Below are positions 43,462 to 52,481 of a stretch of DNA of 64,000 bases, one piece after another. A model generated the notes under the pieces. That model was not told the origin of the DNA and searched no databases. It was given only the letters and a program-made list of their open reading frames with translations. The stretch is taken from contig NZ_JAQIOZ010000008.1 of NCBI RefSeq assembly GCF_028023675.1, positions 1 to 64,000 of the forward strand. Direction: 5' to 3'. Each line of letters opens with the position of its first letter. Within the stretch, counting starts at the first letter, position 1. Source of the stretch: Primorskyibacter aestuariivivens. GTDB taxonomy: Bacteria > Pseudomonadota > Alphaproteobacteria > Rhodobacterales > Rhodobacteraceae. A program made the translations under genes and the position numbers.

Positions 43462-43775
43462 GCCTGACTCCCCTGATCATGAGGTTATCGGCATGGAAAT
43501 CGGCCAAGGCAAGCCGAAACCTTAAGACTTTCTGTCAGGCGATTCCTTGCCGATTCGTGCAATATCGTGCCGTGTTTCAGTGATTTTGGGCTATGGGTTA
43601 GGTGTGCGTATTATTTGTGCGACTTTAAAATTGTGACGAAATTATGGACCGGTAGCCACCATATCTTGTGTGGATAAGTCACTTATCCACAATGTATGGT
43701 TGAAATTACTATTGCGAATGCCCGGTAAAGTCGAAAATCATAGAGCCAGTGCAACCCAAACCAGTGGAGGAAACC
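43462..43775. other. AT-rich intergenic region before the MMCCS peptide gene
   Basis: This 314-bp gap is clearly more AT-rich than its surroundings. It carries the palindrome at 43669-43691 and a possible -35 (TTGAAA at 43700-43705) just after it. No gene is supported. A GTG-started extension of the peptide gene at 43749 is less likely than the ATG with a strong ribosome site. Confidence 0.5.
43669..43691. promoter_or_regulatory. Palindrome with two DnaA-box arms
   Basis: TGTGGATAAG and CTTATCCACA flank a TCA centre, making a perfect 10-bp inverted repeat. Each arm contains TTATCCACA, the consensus DnaA box. The pair faces inward with 5 bp between the 9-mers. It lies 85 bp before the MMCCS peptide start. 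It may serve DnaA-linked control or simply be an operator with the same sequence. A replication origin is unlikely with no further boxes or dnaA/parA genes here. Confidence 0.55.
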
Positions 43776-43949
43776 ATGCTGGCACTTGTTCAAGAAACTC
43801 TTAACGAAACCAAAATCGAAGAAGCCGTCATCGAGACGTCGGAAATCGCAATGGGCGACCACGTCGATCAGATGATGTGCTGCTCGGTCGAAGACGGCAC
43901 TGACATGTTCGACGGTGACCAGGTTCAGGCGATGATGTGCTGCTCGTAA
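43776..43949 (+). CDS. Small acidic peptide with duplicated MMCCS motif
   Basis: This 57-residue product starts at ATG 43776 after a near-perfect GGAGGA ribosome site. Residues 1-26 are acidic and helical, like a leader (VQETLNETKIEEAVIETSEI). The rest holds two copies of an 11-residue unit, GDHVDQMMCCS at 27-37 and GDQVQAMMCCS at 47-57, the latter ending the protein. The DNA for the repeated end is identical over 16 bases. Met-Met-Cys-Cys could bind soft metals or be a modified core. I do not recognise a named family. The two following genes are closely linked. Confidence 0.7.
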   Translation: MLALVQETLNETKIEEAVIETSEIAMGDHVDQMMCCSVEDGTDMFDGDQVQAMMCCS

Positions 43950-44009
43950 GCACCACAGCCTGACGACGCCCAGGGCGGGCGCATTTCATAAACATCGGAG
44001 GACGAAGTG

Positions 44010-45116
44010 ATGTCGAACGTTGTCTATTTGAATGTGCCCGGCCCTCAGGAGCGGCGGGCATCGGGGATCGGTGCCCTCATCCGCTCTTTTTCCAAGCTCC
44101 GCCGAGGGCCAGAGGATGTCTTCTGGCTCAAGGAAAACGCCGAGCTGCTGAGCATCCTGGAATGCACCGGGCAGGACGTGCCCGCGTCATTCCTCGATGA
44201 CTATGCCGAATTCTACGAGCGGGCCGGCGAAACGCTTGCCTTTTTCCCGCAATATTACCGTTTCATCCTGTCCATGGCGCTGGATCTCGAAACGCTGGGG
44301 ATGCCCGGCGACACCGCCGAATCGCTGTGCCACTGGGCGCATAAACAGGATCTGGCCGGTGGCGAGACATCGGATATGCAGCGGGTCGAAGCGCACCGGC
44401 TGATGATGCGGCGCAATGTCGAGCCGCTCGCCGATTCCGCTGATGCCAAGGCGCGTCTGCGTGACTTTATTGCGCGTCCGGATCGCTTTGCTTTGCCCAA
44501 CAAAAAGGCTGCCTTCGAGCTGACCCATATCGTATTCTACTTGTCGGAATACGGAAGAAAGGACCCCGGTCTTGGCCAATCCGCCCTGCGTTCTCTGGAA
44601 AACGCAGGCACTTTGGCTTTTTTGGACGGGAACCTCGATCTTCTTGCTGAGATTTGTATTGCGTTGCGTTATGCAGGTTACAACCCATCGGAGATGTGGG
44701 AAAGTTGGGTCGCGCAAAAGATGAAGGATATTGAGGTTCGCGTGCAGACATCGACAACAGATCAACCGGCGCCAGTGTCGGATCAGTATCACGAGTATCT
44801 GACCTCGTCATGGCTGGCCGGGACATGTGGTGTGCCTGCCTTTACAGGTGTGCCATGCGGGCCGCGCGGCGCGGTTGCCGAGGGTCGGCTGAGCTTTCAC
44901 CGTGCGGCGGCCAAGGGCGGCGCTTTGCGTGAGATGACCATGCAGCTTTTCCGCATGGGCAAGGACCGCGGCGCGGATTGGGCATTGATGCGGGCCCGTC
45001 TGGATCCGGAACTGTCGGATCTGGCGCGCATCCGTCTGCAACAGGCGGAACAGGCCAATCCGCATTTCGGCGCTTTCTTCGAAGATTTCGCGCGCGCGCA
45101 ACGGGTTGGGAGCTGA
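44010..45116 (+). CDS. Helical protein of unknown function, second gene of the MMCCS cassette
   Basis: This 368-residue protein has no motif I can assign. It is nearly all helical, with a hydrophobic segment ELTHIVFYLSEYG around residue 170 and a C-terminal TCGVPAFTGVPCGPRGA holding two cysteines. Several histidines (CHWAHK, EAHRLMM, ELTHIVF, NPHFGAFF) could serve a metal or active site. No signal peptide is seen, so it should be cytoplasmic. The ATG at 44010 follows GGAGGA. It is 60 bp after the peptide gene and 1 bp before the exporter gene. A maturation or binding partner for the peptide is a reasonable guess only. Confidence 0.7.
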   Translation: MSNVVYLNVPGPQERRASGIGALIRSFSKLRRGPEDVFWLKENAELLSILECTGQDVPASFLDDYAEFYERAGETLAFFPQYYRFILSMALDLETLGMPGDTAESLCHWAHKQDLAGGETSDMQRVEAHRLMMRRNVEPLADSADAKARLRDFIARPDRFALPNKKAAFELTHIVFYLSEYGRKDPGLGQSALRSLENAGTLAFLDGNLDLLAEICIALRYAGYNPSEMWESWVAQKMKDIEVRVQTSTTDQPAPVSDQYHEYLTSSWLAGTCGVPAFTGVPCGPRGAVAEGRLSFHRAAAKGGALREMTMQLFRMGKDRGADWALMRARLDPELSDLARIRLQQAEQANPHFGAFFEDFARAQRVGS

Positions 45117-45117
45117 C

Positions 45118-46086
45118 ATGCTGAGCGACAAGCTGAAATTGTCGCTTTACGGTGCGCTGCTCATGGTGGCGTATACGCTTCTGATCACCTGTTCTGATGC
45201 GATCACCAAATACCTGGCGCAGTTTTATCAGGCCCCGCAGCTTTTGTGCATCGTGGCCCTGCTGATTGCACTGATGTCATTGGGTAGCGGGCGTCTGCGC
45301 GGCGTGCAGGGCAGTTTGCGCACCCGATGCCCCAAGGTCATGTTGCTGCGCTCGGCGCTGACCGTGCTGGCGACGGTGATGTTCTTTCACGCGCTGGCCA
45401 GCCTGCAACTGGCACAGGTCTTCCTGTTCATCGCGCTTATTCCGCTTCTGTCGGCGCTGATGTCCGGCCCGATTCTTGGCGAACATGTGCGCAGCTCGGC
45501 CTGGGTGGCGCTGGCGTTCGGCTTTGTCGGGGTGATCAGCATGTTCGAGGTGGACTTGGGCACCGTGACTGCGGGTCATGTCTGTGCCTTTATCGGGTCA
45601 ATCTCGGGCACGTTGTCCATCGTGCTGGCGCGCTATATCGGCCGGGTCGAGGACAATGCCCTGGCGCAGGTGTTTTATCCGCAATCGGCGGTCTTCGTGA
45701 CCATGGTCTTCATGGCCCCCTTCGGTTGGCAACCGATGCCACTTATGGACGTGGCGCTTGCGGTGGGCTGCGCATTGGTGCTGTTCTCGGCGCGGCTTCT
45801 GCTGGTGATCGCGCTGCGGCATCTGACGGCCTATGCGGTGACGCCGCTGATGAACCTGCAATTCGTCTGGATGGTGCTGATCGGCATGGCGTTTTTCGAT
45901 GAGACGCCCGAAACCGGCACGCTGCTGGGCGTTCTGATCGTGATGGGATCGGGGATCTACCTGGTCTTTGATCAGGCGCAGGCGGGCAAAACGCGTGCCT
46001 TGCGCATCCCTGTCGATCCGCGCGCGCCCATCGGTTTCAACCTCGCCCCGCGTGACAAGCTCTTGGCCAGCCGTCTGGCGTTCTGA
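45118..46086 (+). CDS. EamA/DMT-family transporter
   Basis: This 322-residue protein has ten hydrophobic helices in two five-helix halves, the EamA arrangement. AFFDETPETGTLLGVLIVMGS is a typical end-of-repeat sequence. A C-terminal soluble tail of about 40 residues follows. Members carry metabolites or S-adenosylmethionine, and many export. It starts 1 bp after the upstream stop, which fixes it to the MMCCS cassette and suggests it exports the cassette product or brings in a substrate. Confidence 0.85.
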   Translation: MLSDKLKLSLYGALLMVAYTLLITCSDAITKYLAQFYQAPQLLCIVALLIALMSLGSGRLRGVQGSLRTRCPKVMLLRSALTVLATVMFFHALASLQLAQVFLFIALIPLLSALMSGPILGEHVRSSAWVALAFGFVGVISMFEVDLGTVTAGHVCAFIGSISGTLSIVLARYIGRVEDNALAQVFYPQSAVFVTMVFMAPFGWQPMPLMDVALAVGCALVLFSARLLLVIALRHLTAYAVTPLMNLQFVWMVLIGMAFFDETPETGTLLGVLIVMGSGIYLVFDQAQAGKTRALRIPVDPRAPIGFNLAPRDKLLASRLAF

Positions 46087-46100
46087 TCCACACGGGCACG

Positions 46101-46160
46101 CCGAAATCTTCAAAAGATTTCGGATCGTTCAGCTGGAAAACTGTCCCCCGGACAGTTTTC
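46101..46160. repeat. Double hairpin repeat, copy 2
   Basis: CCGAAATCT pairs with AGATTTCGG (46101-46123), then GAAAACTGTCC pairs with GGACAGTTTTC (46136-46160), an 11-bp perfect stem. The first hairpin is close to the one at 7275-7297. It lies between the convergent transporter and erpA genes and may end both transcripts. Confidence 0.65.
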
Positions 46161-46194
46161 TCTGCCTCACTCTTTTGAAGACATCGGCGTAACG

Positions 46195-46518
46195 CTACAT
46201 CGAAAACGACGTGCCGCAGCCGCAGCTGCTCGATGCGTTCGGGTTGTTGATCACGAAACGTGCGCCGATGATTTCTTCGGAAAAGTCGATCACCGCATCG
46301 GCCAGAAACGGCAGCGACATCGAATCCACGACAACCCTTTCGCCCTGACCTTCCAGCACAAGGTCATCCTCGGACGGGTCATCCAGACGGATATCATATT
46401 GAAAGCCGGAGCAACCGCCGCCTTCGACGGCGACGCGCAGCGCCTTGCCGGACCCGGCGGCACCAATTTCGGCCAGTCGTTCGAATGCCCTGTCTGTCAC
46501 CTTTGGCGGCAATTGCAT
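46195..46518 (-). CDS. erpA: Iron-sulfur cluster insertion protein, ErpA/IscA type
   Basis: This 107-residue A-type carrier delivers iron-sulfur clusters to apo-proteins. The three ligand cysteines are present: VEGGGCSGFQY and the C-terminal SSCGCGTSF. The ATG at 46518 has GGAGA upstream and opens with the usual MQLPPKVTDRAFERL. A longer frame from 46572 also has a possible ribosome site. The gene is divergent from dgt. Confidence 0.93.
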   Translation of the reverse strand: MQLPPKVTDRAFERLAEIGAAGSGKALRVAVEGGGCSGFQYDIRLDDPSEDDLVLEGQGERVVVDSMSLPFLADAVIDFSEEIIGARFVINNPNASSSCGCGTSFSM

Positions 46519-46622
46519 CTTGGTCTCCACTGAAAGGGCCGTCCCATGCCGGGCAGCGGCGGTTTCATCCATGTTTCACCTGCAATATAGAAGCCCGCAA
46601 GGCAGGCAACAAGGAGGGTGTG

Positions 46623-47795
46623 ATGCCCGCATCCTATGCATCCGACCCGGCGGCGTCGCGTGGACGGCTGGTGAGCGAAGAAGAAAGCCATTTCCGGTCC
46701 TGTTTTCAACGGGACCGAGACCGGATCATCCATGCATCGGCCTTTCGCAGGCTCAAGCACAAGACACAGGTTTTTGTGGAACATGAGGGCGATTATTATC
46801 GCACGCGTCTGACCCATTCGATCGAGGTGGCACAGGTGGCGCGTACCATTTCCGGCGCGTTGGGGCTCAACACCGAACTGACCGAGGCCGTGGCGCTGGC
46901 CCATGATCTGGGCCACACGCCATTTGGCCATACCGGCGAGGATGCGCTGGACGAGTTGATGGCTCCTTATGGCGGGTTTGACCATAACGCGCAGGCGCTG
47001 CGCATCGTGACCACTCTGGAACAGCATTACGCCGAGTTTGACGGGCTGAACCTGACCTGGGACACGCTGGAAGGCATTGCCAAGCATAACGGTCCGGTGA
47101 CCGGCGATCTGCCCTGGGCGTTGGCGGAATATAATGAACGCCACGATCTGGAACTGCACACCCATGCCAGCGCCGAGGCGCAGGTGGCCGCAATGTCAGA
47201 CGATATCGCCTATAACAATCACGACCTGCATGACGGGCTGCGCGCAGGCCTGTTTACCGAGGATGACATCTGCGCCCTGCCGCTGGTCGGCCCGGCCTTT
47301 GCCGAGGTGGACGCGAAATACCCCGGTCTGGGCGAGAACCGGCGGCGGCACGAAGGGCTGCGCCGTGTATTTGGCGTCATGGTTGCCGATGTGATCGACC
47401 AGTCCCGCGCCCGGCTGGAGGAGAGTGGTGCGCAATCCGCCGATGAAATCCGCCATTTCGGCGCGCCGGCGATCCTCTTCTCCGACACGCTGTGGCGCGA
47501 TCTGTCCGAGATTCGCCGCTTCCTGTTCCGCCGCATGTACCGCGCGCCCGGCGTGATGCAGATGCGCGAAGAGGTGGCGCGCGCGGTGCGCGAGTTGTTT
47601 GCTATCTATATGGAGCAACCCGACCTGCTGCCCCGGGCCTGGCAATCGGCTCTGGCCCGCGCGCCGGGGGACGAGGTGCTGCGCGCCCGCGCGGTAGGGG
47701 ATTACATTGCCGGCATGACCGACCGTTTCGCGCTGCAATCCCATGGACGGCTCACCGGGCAGAACCTGTCACTACCCAGCCGCGCGCTACAGTAA
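46623..47795 (+). CDS. dgt: Deoxyguanosinetriphosphate triphosphohydrolase-like protein
   Basis: This 390-residue HD-domain enzyme hydrolyses dNTPs to deoxynucleoside and tripolyphosphate. Typical segments are RSCFQRDRDRIIHASAFRRL, the metal histidine in THSIEVAQVART, the HD pair in AHDLGHTPFGHTGE and MSDDIAYNNHDLHDG. The start at 46623 follows AAGGAGGG. It heads a same-strand run that goes on to argS and scpB. Confidence 0.93.
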   Translation: MPASYASDPAASRGRLVSEEESHFRSCFQRDRDRIIHASAFRRLKHKTQVFVEHEGDYYRTRLTHSIEVAQVARTISGALGLNTELTEAVALAHDLGHTPFGHTGEDALDELMAPYGGFDHNAQALRIVTTLEQHYAEFDGLNLTWDTLEGIAKHNGPVTGDLPWALAEYNERHDLELHTHASAEAQVAAMSDDIAYNNHDLHDGLRAGLFTEDDICALPLVGPAFAEVDAKYPGLGENRRRHEGLRRVFGVMVADVIDQSRARLEESGAQSADEIRHFGAPAILFSDTLWRDLSEIRRFLFRRMYRAPGVMQMREEVARAVRELFAIYMEQPDLLPRAWQSALARAPGDEVLRARAVGDYIAGMTDRFALQSHGRLTGQNLSLPSRALQ

Positions 47796-47879
47796 CCGGG
47801 TTCATTCCAGCGCTTTTTCTTGAAACACGGCGGCCCGACAGCGTAGAAGTTAACGAGTGTTAATATGTCTGGGTGACAA

Positions 47880-48497
47880 GTGGCTGACTCCGTTCTTTTT
47901 GCCGGTAAAAACAGTCTGGTGTTCGGTGCGGCGGGGCCAGTGGGCCGCGCCATCTGTCTGCGACTGGCCGCACGGGGCAGTTTTGTCGTTGCGGTGGACA
48001 GCGATGAAGACGCGCTTTTCCAATTGGCCCGCTCCAATCCCGACCGGATTGCGCCCATGTCTCTGGATATCGCCGACGAGACGGCTGTTGATCGGCTCCT
48101 GTCGAATTGGGGGCCGGAGCCGCTTCATGCCTTGATCTTTGTTCAGGACAGGGCAGGGGGCAGCAGTTCGGCCGCGTTCCTGGGCCTGGTGGACAGCGCA
48201 ACCCGTCACCTTGCCCCGGTGCTTGAGGCCGCCAATGGTGCGGCGCTTGTCATGCATCGCGTAGCCGGGGAGGGGGCAACCGCGCGGCAGAAATCCGACG
48301 CAGAGGCGCTGGCCATCCTGACACGCGAACTGGCCAGCGACGGGGCGCGGATCAATGCCATGGCGCTGCACCCTGCCGCGCTGGACCGGCGCGCGCACGC
48401 GCAGCTTTGTGCCACGGCGATGATGATGCTTTTGCCCATGAGCGCGGCCATCGGCGGGGCGGTCCTGCCCATTGGTCAGCATGCCATGCCGGCCTGA
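47880..48497 (+). CDS. SDR-like Rossmann protein with altered active site
   Basis: This 205-residue protein has the SDR N-terminal fold (VFGAAGPVGRAICLRLAARG, GxxGxxG cofactor loop, then VVAVDSDEDAL). The catalytic Tyr-x-x-x-Lys position reads T-A-R-Q-K in GATARQKSDAEALAILT, so the lysine is kept but the tyrosine is lost. It is also shorter than normal SDRs. The start is GTG with a weak ribosome site. A non-enzymatic or changed role is likely. It sits between dgt and argS. Confidence 0.7.
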   Translation: MADSVLFAGKNSLVFGAAGPVGRAICLRLAARGSFVVAVDSDEDALFQLARSNPDRIAPMSLDIADETAVDRLLSNWGPEPLHALIFVQDRAGGSSSAAFLGLVDSATRHLAPVLEAANGAALVMHRVAGEGATARQKSDAEALAILTRELASDGARINAMALHPAALDRRAHAQLCATAMMMLLPMSAAIGGAVLPIGQHAMPA

Positions 48498-48566
48498 GCC
48501 GGGCAGCGCGTGATTGACGTGGGCGCGCGGCATGATAAACCGCCGCCAAGCATGAAGGACTGACCG

Positions 48567-50312
48567 ATGAACCTCTTTACCGACCTGCGCGGCGCGGTGC
48601 TCGATGCGCTGAACAGCCTGCAATCCGAAGGCACGCTGCCCGAAGGGCTCGATTTCGCCAATGTCGCGGTGGAGCCGCCCCGTGATCCGCTCCATGGCGA
48701 CATGGCCACCAATGCTGCCATGGTGCTGGCCAAACCGGCGGGCAAAAAGCCCCGTGATATTGCCGAGTCGCTGGCGGAAAAGCTGCGCGCCGATGCCCGT
48801 ATCACCGAGGCCGATGTGGCCGGTCCCGGTTTTCTCAACCTGCGCCTCGCGCCCGGTGTCTGGCAGGGCGTGATCGGTGCCGTTCTGGCCGGAGGTACCG
48901 GCTTTGGCCGCTCGTCCGTGGGGCAGGGCAAGCGGATCAACGTCGAATATGTCAGCGCCAACCCCACCGGCCCGTTGCATGTGGGCCACACCCGTGGCGC
49001 GGTCTTTGGCGACGCGCTGGCCAGCCTGCTGGATTTCGCGGGCTATGACGTGACCCGCGAATATTACATCAATGACGGCGGCGCACAGGTCGATGTGCTC
49101 GCCCGGTCTGTCTATCTGCGCTATCTGGAGGCCCATGGTCAGGAAGTGGCGTTCGAGGACGGCACCTATCCCGGCGACTACCTGATCCCGGTGGGCGAGG
49201 CGCTCAAGGACAAGGTGGGCGACGCCTTTGTCGGCAAGGGTGAACGGCTCTGGCTGGAAGACGTGCGTGAGTTCGCGACCGAGAAGATGATGGAGCTGAT
49301 CCGCGAAGATCTGGCCCAGCTTGGCGTGAAAATGGATGTGTTCTTTTCCGAAAAATCACTCTACGGCACCGGGCTTATCGAGGCGGCGCTCAAGTCGCTG
49401 GATGACAAGGGCCTGATCTATGAGGGTGTGCTGGAGCCGCCCAAGGGCAAGAAGCCCGAGGATTGGGAACCGCGCGAACAAACCCTGTTCCGCTCCACCG
49501 ATCACGGCGATGATGTGGACCGCCCGGTCAAGAAATCCGATGGCTCCTGGACCTATTTCGCGCCCGACATCGCCTATCATTTTGATAAGGTTTCCAGAGG
49601 CTTCGATGCGCTTATTGACGTATTCGGCGCGGATCACGGTGGCTATGTCAAGCGGATGAAGGCGGCTGTGTCCGCGCTGTCCGAGGGGCAGGTGCCGCTG
49701 GATATCAAGCTCACGCAGCTGGTGAAGCTGTATAAAAATGGCGAGCCGTTCAAGATGTCCAAGCGGGCCGGGACATTCGTGACCCTGCGCGATGTGGTCG
49801 ATCAGGTCGGCCCGGATGTGACCCGTTTCGTCATGCTCACCCGGAAAAACGACGCGCCGCTGGACTTTGATTTCGACAAGGTTCTGGAGCAGTCCAAGGA
49901 CAACCCGGTCTTCTACGTGCAATATGCCAATGCCCGAGTGAACTCGGTCCTGCGCAAGGCCGCTGAGGCGGGGATCGACGCCTCTGACGCGGCGCTGAAT
50001 GCGGCGGACCTCTCGCTGATCTCGCATCAGGCCGAGCTGGCAGTCGCCAGGAAACTGTCGGAATGGCCGCGTCTGGTCGAGATTGCCGCCCGCACCCATG
50101 AGCCGCATCGCGTGGCGTTTTACCTCTACGAACTGGCCAGCGATTTCCACGCGCTGTGGAACCGGGGCAATGACCTGCCGGAACTGCGCTTCCTGCAAGA
50201 GGGTAACATCCCGGCGTCTCAGGCAAAAATTGCCCTGGCAAAGTCCGTCTCGGTTGTTATTTCCGCCGGTCTTGGTATTCTTGGCATCACACCGGTAGAG
50301 GAAATGCGCTAA
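48567..50312 (+). CDS. argS: Arginyl-tRNA synthetase
   Basis: This 581-residue class I synthetase charges tRNA-Arg. The N-terminal additional domain begins [18 protein letters not shown]. The HIGH-type motif is [12 protein letters not shown], and the KMSKS region reads [14 protein letters not shown]. The C-terminal anticodon-binding domain ends [18 protein letters not shown], as usual. The start follows GAAGGACTGACCG. Confidence 0.97.
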   Translation: MNLFTDLRGAVLDALNSLQSEGTLPEGLDFANVAVEPPRDPLHGDMATNAAMVLAKPAGKKPRDIAESLAEKLRADARITEADVAGPGFLNLRLAPGVWQGVIGAVLAGGTGFGRSSVGQGKRINVEYVSANPTGPLHVGHTRGAVFGDALASLLDFAGYDVTREYYINDGGAQVDVLARSVYLRYLEAHGQEVAFEDGTYPGDYLIPVGEALKDKVGDAFVGKGERLWLEDVREFATEKMMELIREDLAQLGVKMDVFFSEKSLYGTGLIEAALKSLDDKGLIYEGVLEPPKGKKPEDWEPREQTLFRSTDHGDDVDRPVKKSDGSWTYFAPDIAYHFDKVSRGFDALIDVFGADHGGYVKRMKAAVSALSEGQVPLDIKLTQLVKLYKNGEPFKMSKRAGTFVTLRDVVDQVGPDVTRFVMLTRKNDAPLDFDFDKVLEQSKDNPVFYVQYANARVNSVLRKAAEAGIDASDAALNAADLSLISHQAELAVARKLSEWPRLVEIAARTHEPHRVAFYLYELASDFHALWNRGNDLPELRFLQEGNIPASQAKIALAKSVSVVISAGLGILGITPVEEMR

Positions 50313-50391
50313 GACATCCCTCTCTGCCGGTTGATAAGAGCAGTCAAAAGCACCTCGCGCGGCACGTATCGCCGGGGGCAAAGAGGCGATG

Positions 50392-51480
50392 ATGGCAGAT
50401 ATCCAGATGTCCGGCTCCTCCATGGGGTATGGTGGTGCACAAAATGGCAACGGCGCGCAGGCGGGCGTGGCGTCTCAGTTGAAATCCGGCGTTTCGGTGG
50501 GAACCTTGGCCAATGTGGCGGGGGCCGTGGTGTCGCTGGCGCTGGTGATCGGCGTCGGCATATGGGGCTATGAGTTGCTGATGCGCGATGTGACCGGCAT
50601 CCCGGTGGTCCGCGCCGCCGAGGGCCCGATGCGCGTGGCGCCCGAAGATCCCGGCGGACGGCAGGCCGATCATCAGGGGCTTGCCGTGAACGAGGTGGCG
50701 GGCCTGGGAACTGCCGCTGGTCCGGCGGATCAGGTGGCGCTGGCCCCGCGCCCGGTGGGGCTTGAGGACGAAGACCAGCCCATCGCGGGCATGACGCCCC
50801 CCGAAACCAGCCCCGTGGCAAAGGCCGAACCCGCCGAAACCGTGATGACCGCCTCTGTCCCGCCAAGCGATGCGGAAACGCGTGCCCCGGTGCGCCGTAT
50901 CATGACCAATCGGGTTGGCGGCGAACAATCGGCGGCACAGGCCGGGACAGCCAGCGATCCCATCCAGAACGCCACCATTCAGGCGCTGGCCGATCAGATC
51001 GCCGCAGACAGTGCACGGCTGAGCGACCCGGCCCCCGTCACTGCATCCGAGCCGGAACAACAGACCCAGACCGCCAGCCTCTCGCCGGTGATCGATGCGC
51101 CGGGCGTCAAAGTGTCCCTGCGCCCCAAGCGCCGCCCGGCCACATTGCAGACCGCCGCCGCAACCGCCCCGACGCTTGCCCCCACGACGACACCGGCCGC
51201 GCAGGAGATCGACCCCACCGCATTGCCCGCAGGAACACGTCTGGTGCAGCTTGGGGCCTATGAAAGTGCCGAGATTGCGCAGCAGGAATGGACCCGTATC
51301 TCGGGCCGGTTCGACACGTTCTTTGACGACAAGCAACGGGTGATCCAGCGCGCTCAAAGCGGCGGGCGGACCTTCTACCGGCTTCGGGCGCATGGCTTTG
51401 ACGATCTGGCCGATGCGCGTCGTTTCTGCGCCGCGCTGGTGGCCGAACGTGCCGATTGCATCCCGGTCGTGGTCAAGTGA
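50392..51480 (+). CDS. SPOR domain protein
   Basis: This protein of about 362 residues has one transmembrane helix (about residues 35-60, VAGAVVSLALVIGVGIWGYE), a long disordered Pro/Ala-rich periplasmic linker, and a C-terminal SPOR domain (TRLVQLGAYESAEIAQQEW and FYRLRAHGFDDLADARRFCA). SPOR domains bind denuded glycan at division sites. An ATG one codon earlier (50389) is too close to AGAGG. nagZ overlaps its stop, which links it to wall turnover. Confidence 0.9.
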   Translation: MADIQMSGSSMGYGGAQNGNGAQAGVASQLKSGVSVGTLANVAGAVVSLALVIGVGIWGYELLMRDVTGIPVVRAAEGPMRVAPEDPGGRQADHQGLAVNEVAGLGTAAGPADQVALAPRPVGLEDEDQPIAGMTPPETSPVAKAEPAETVMTASVPPSDAETRAPVRRIMTNRVGGEQSAAQAGTASDPIQNATIQALADQIAADSARLSDPAPVTASEPEQQTQTASLSPVIDAPGVKVSLRPKRRPATLQTAAATAPTLAPTTTPAAQEIDPTALPAGTRLVQLGAYESAEIAQQEWTRISGRFDTFFDDKQRVIQRAQSGGRTFYRLRAHGFDDLADARRFCAALVAERADCIPVVVK

Positions 51481-52481
51481 GCCACAGCGCGGTCATCGTC
51501 GCGCCCGCAGGCACGACGCTGAGCCCCGAGGAACGCGCCTTTTTTGCCGAGGCCGCGCCCTGGGGCTTTATCCTGTTCACCCGGAACCTCACCTCGCATG
51601 ACCAGATCCGCGCGCTCTGCAACGATTTGCGCGACGCGGTCGGCTATGACGCGCCGATCCTGATTGATCAGGAGGGCGGCCGCGTCCAGCGCCTGCGGCC
51701 GCCACTGGCGCGCGACTGGAACCCACCGCTCAAGGATGTGGCCCGATTGGGCAAACACGCGGCCAAGGGGATGTATCTGCGCGCCCGTATCATCGCCTGG
51801 GAATTGCTGGATCTGGGTATCGACGTGAATTGCATCCCGACGCTGGACGTGGCGGGAAGCGACACGCATCCGTTCCTGCGCAACCGCTGCTATGGCGAAA
51901 CGCTCGAAGACGTGGTGTCGGTGGGCCATGCGGTGGCGGGCGGGCTGCTGGACGGTGGCGTTCTGCCGGTGATCAAACATATGCCGGGCCATGGCCGGGG
52001 CCGCGTGGACAGCCATGTGGAGCTGCCGCACACCAAGGCACTGGTCGAAGAGCTGCGCGCCAGCGATTTCGCGGCCTTTGCCGCGCTCTCGGACATGCCG
52101 CTGGGGATGAGCGCGCATATGATCTTTGAGGATGTGGACCCGTATTTCCCCGCGACCCAATCGGAACGCATGATCCACCTGATCCGTGCCGAACTGGGCT
52201 TTGACGGGCTTTTGATGACCGACGACATTTCCATGGAAGCGCTCAGCGGCACGGTGGCCGAACGCGGGCTGGCGGCGATCCGCGCGGGTTGTGACGTGGT
52301 GCTGCATTCGAACGGGCGCATGGACGAAATGTCCGCGCTGGTCGAGGCGGTGGGCACCATGAGCGAAGACGCCGCCCTGCGTGGCAAGGCGGCACTGGCC
52401 TATCGCCAGACACCGGCCCCCGTTGACATATCCGAGCTGGCCGCGCAGTTTGAAGCGCTGCTGGCCGGGTCCGGGGAATGA
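51477..52481 (+). CDS. nagZ: Beta-N-acetylhexosaminidase
   Basis: This 334-residue family 3 glycosidase removes GlcNAc from recycled muropeptides in the cytoplasm. DQEGGRVQRL, the loop histidine in KHMPGHGRGRVDSHVELP, and the nucleophile aspartate in MTDDISMEAL are all present. The GTG start overlaps the SPOR gene stop (GTGA), and scpA starts inside the nagZ stop (ATGA), so a coupled operon runs from 50392 to 53952. Confidence 0.94.
   Translation: MSHSAVIVAPAGTTLSPEERAFFAEAAPWGFILFTRNLTSHDQIRALCNDLRDAVGYDAPILIDQEGGRVQRLRPPLARDWNPPLKDVARLGKHAAKGMYLRARIIAWELLDLGIDVNCIPTLDVAGSDTHPFLRNRCYGETLEDVVSVGHAVAGGLLDGGVLPVIKHMPGHGRGRVDSHVELPHTKALVEELRASDFAAFAALSDMPLGMSAHMIFEDVDPYFPATQSERMIHLIRAELGFDGLLMTDDISMEALSGTVAERGLAAIRAGCDVVLHSNGRMDEMSALVEAVGTMSEDAALRGKAALAYRQTPAPVDISELAAQFEALLAGSGE

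Noticed and set aside
43462-43775. Chromosomal replication origin
   Set aside because: There are only two DnaA boxes, forming one palindrome, and no dnaA, parAB, hemE or other usual origin neighbours in the window.
47840-47865. CtrA site (TTAA-N7-TTAA)
   Set aside because: The two TTAA words before the SDR-like gene are separated by 6, not 7, bases.
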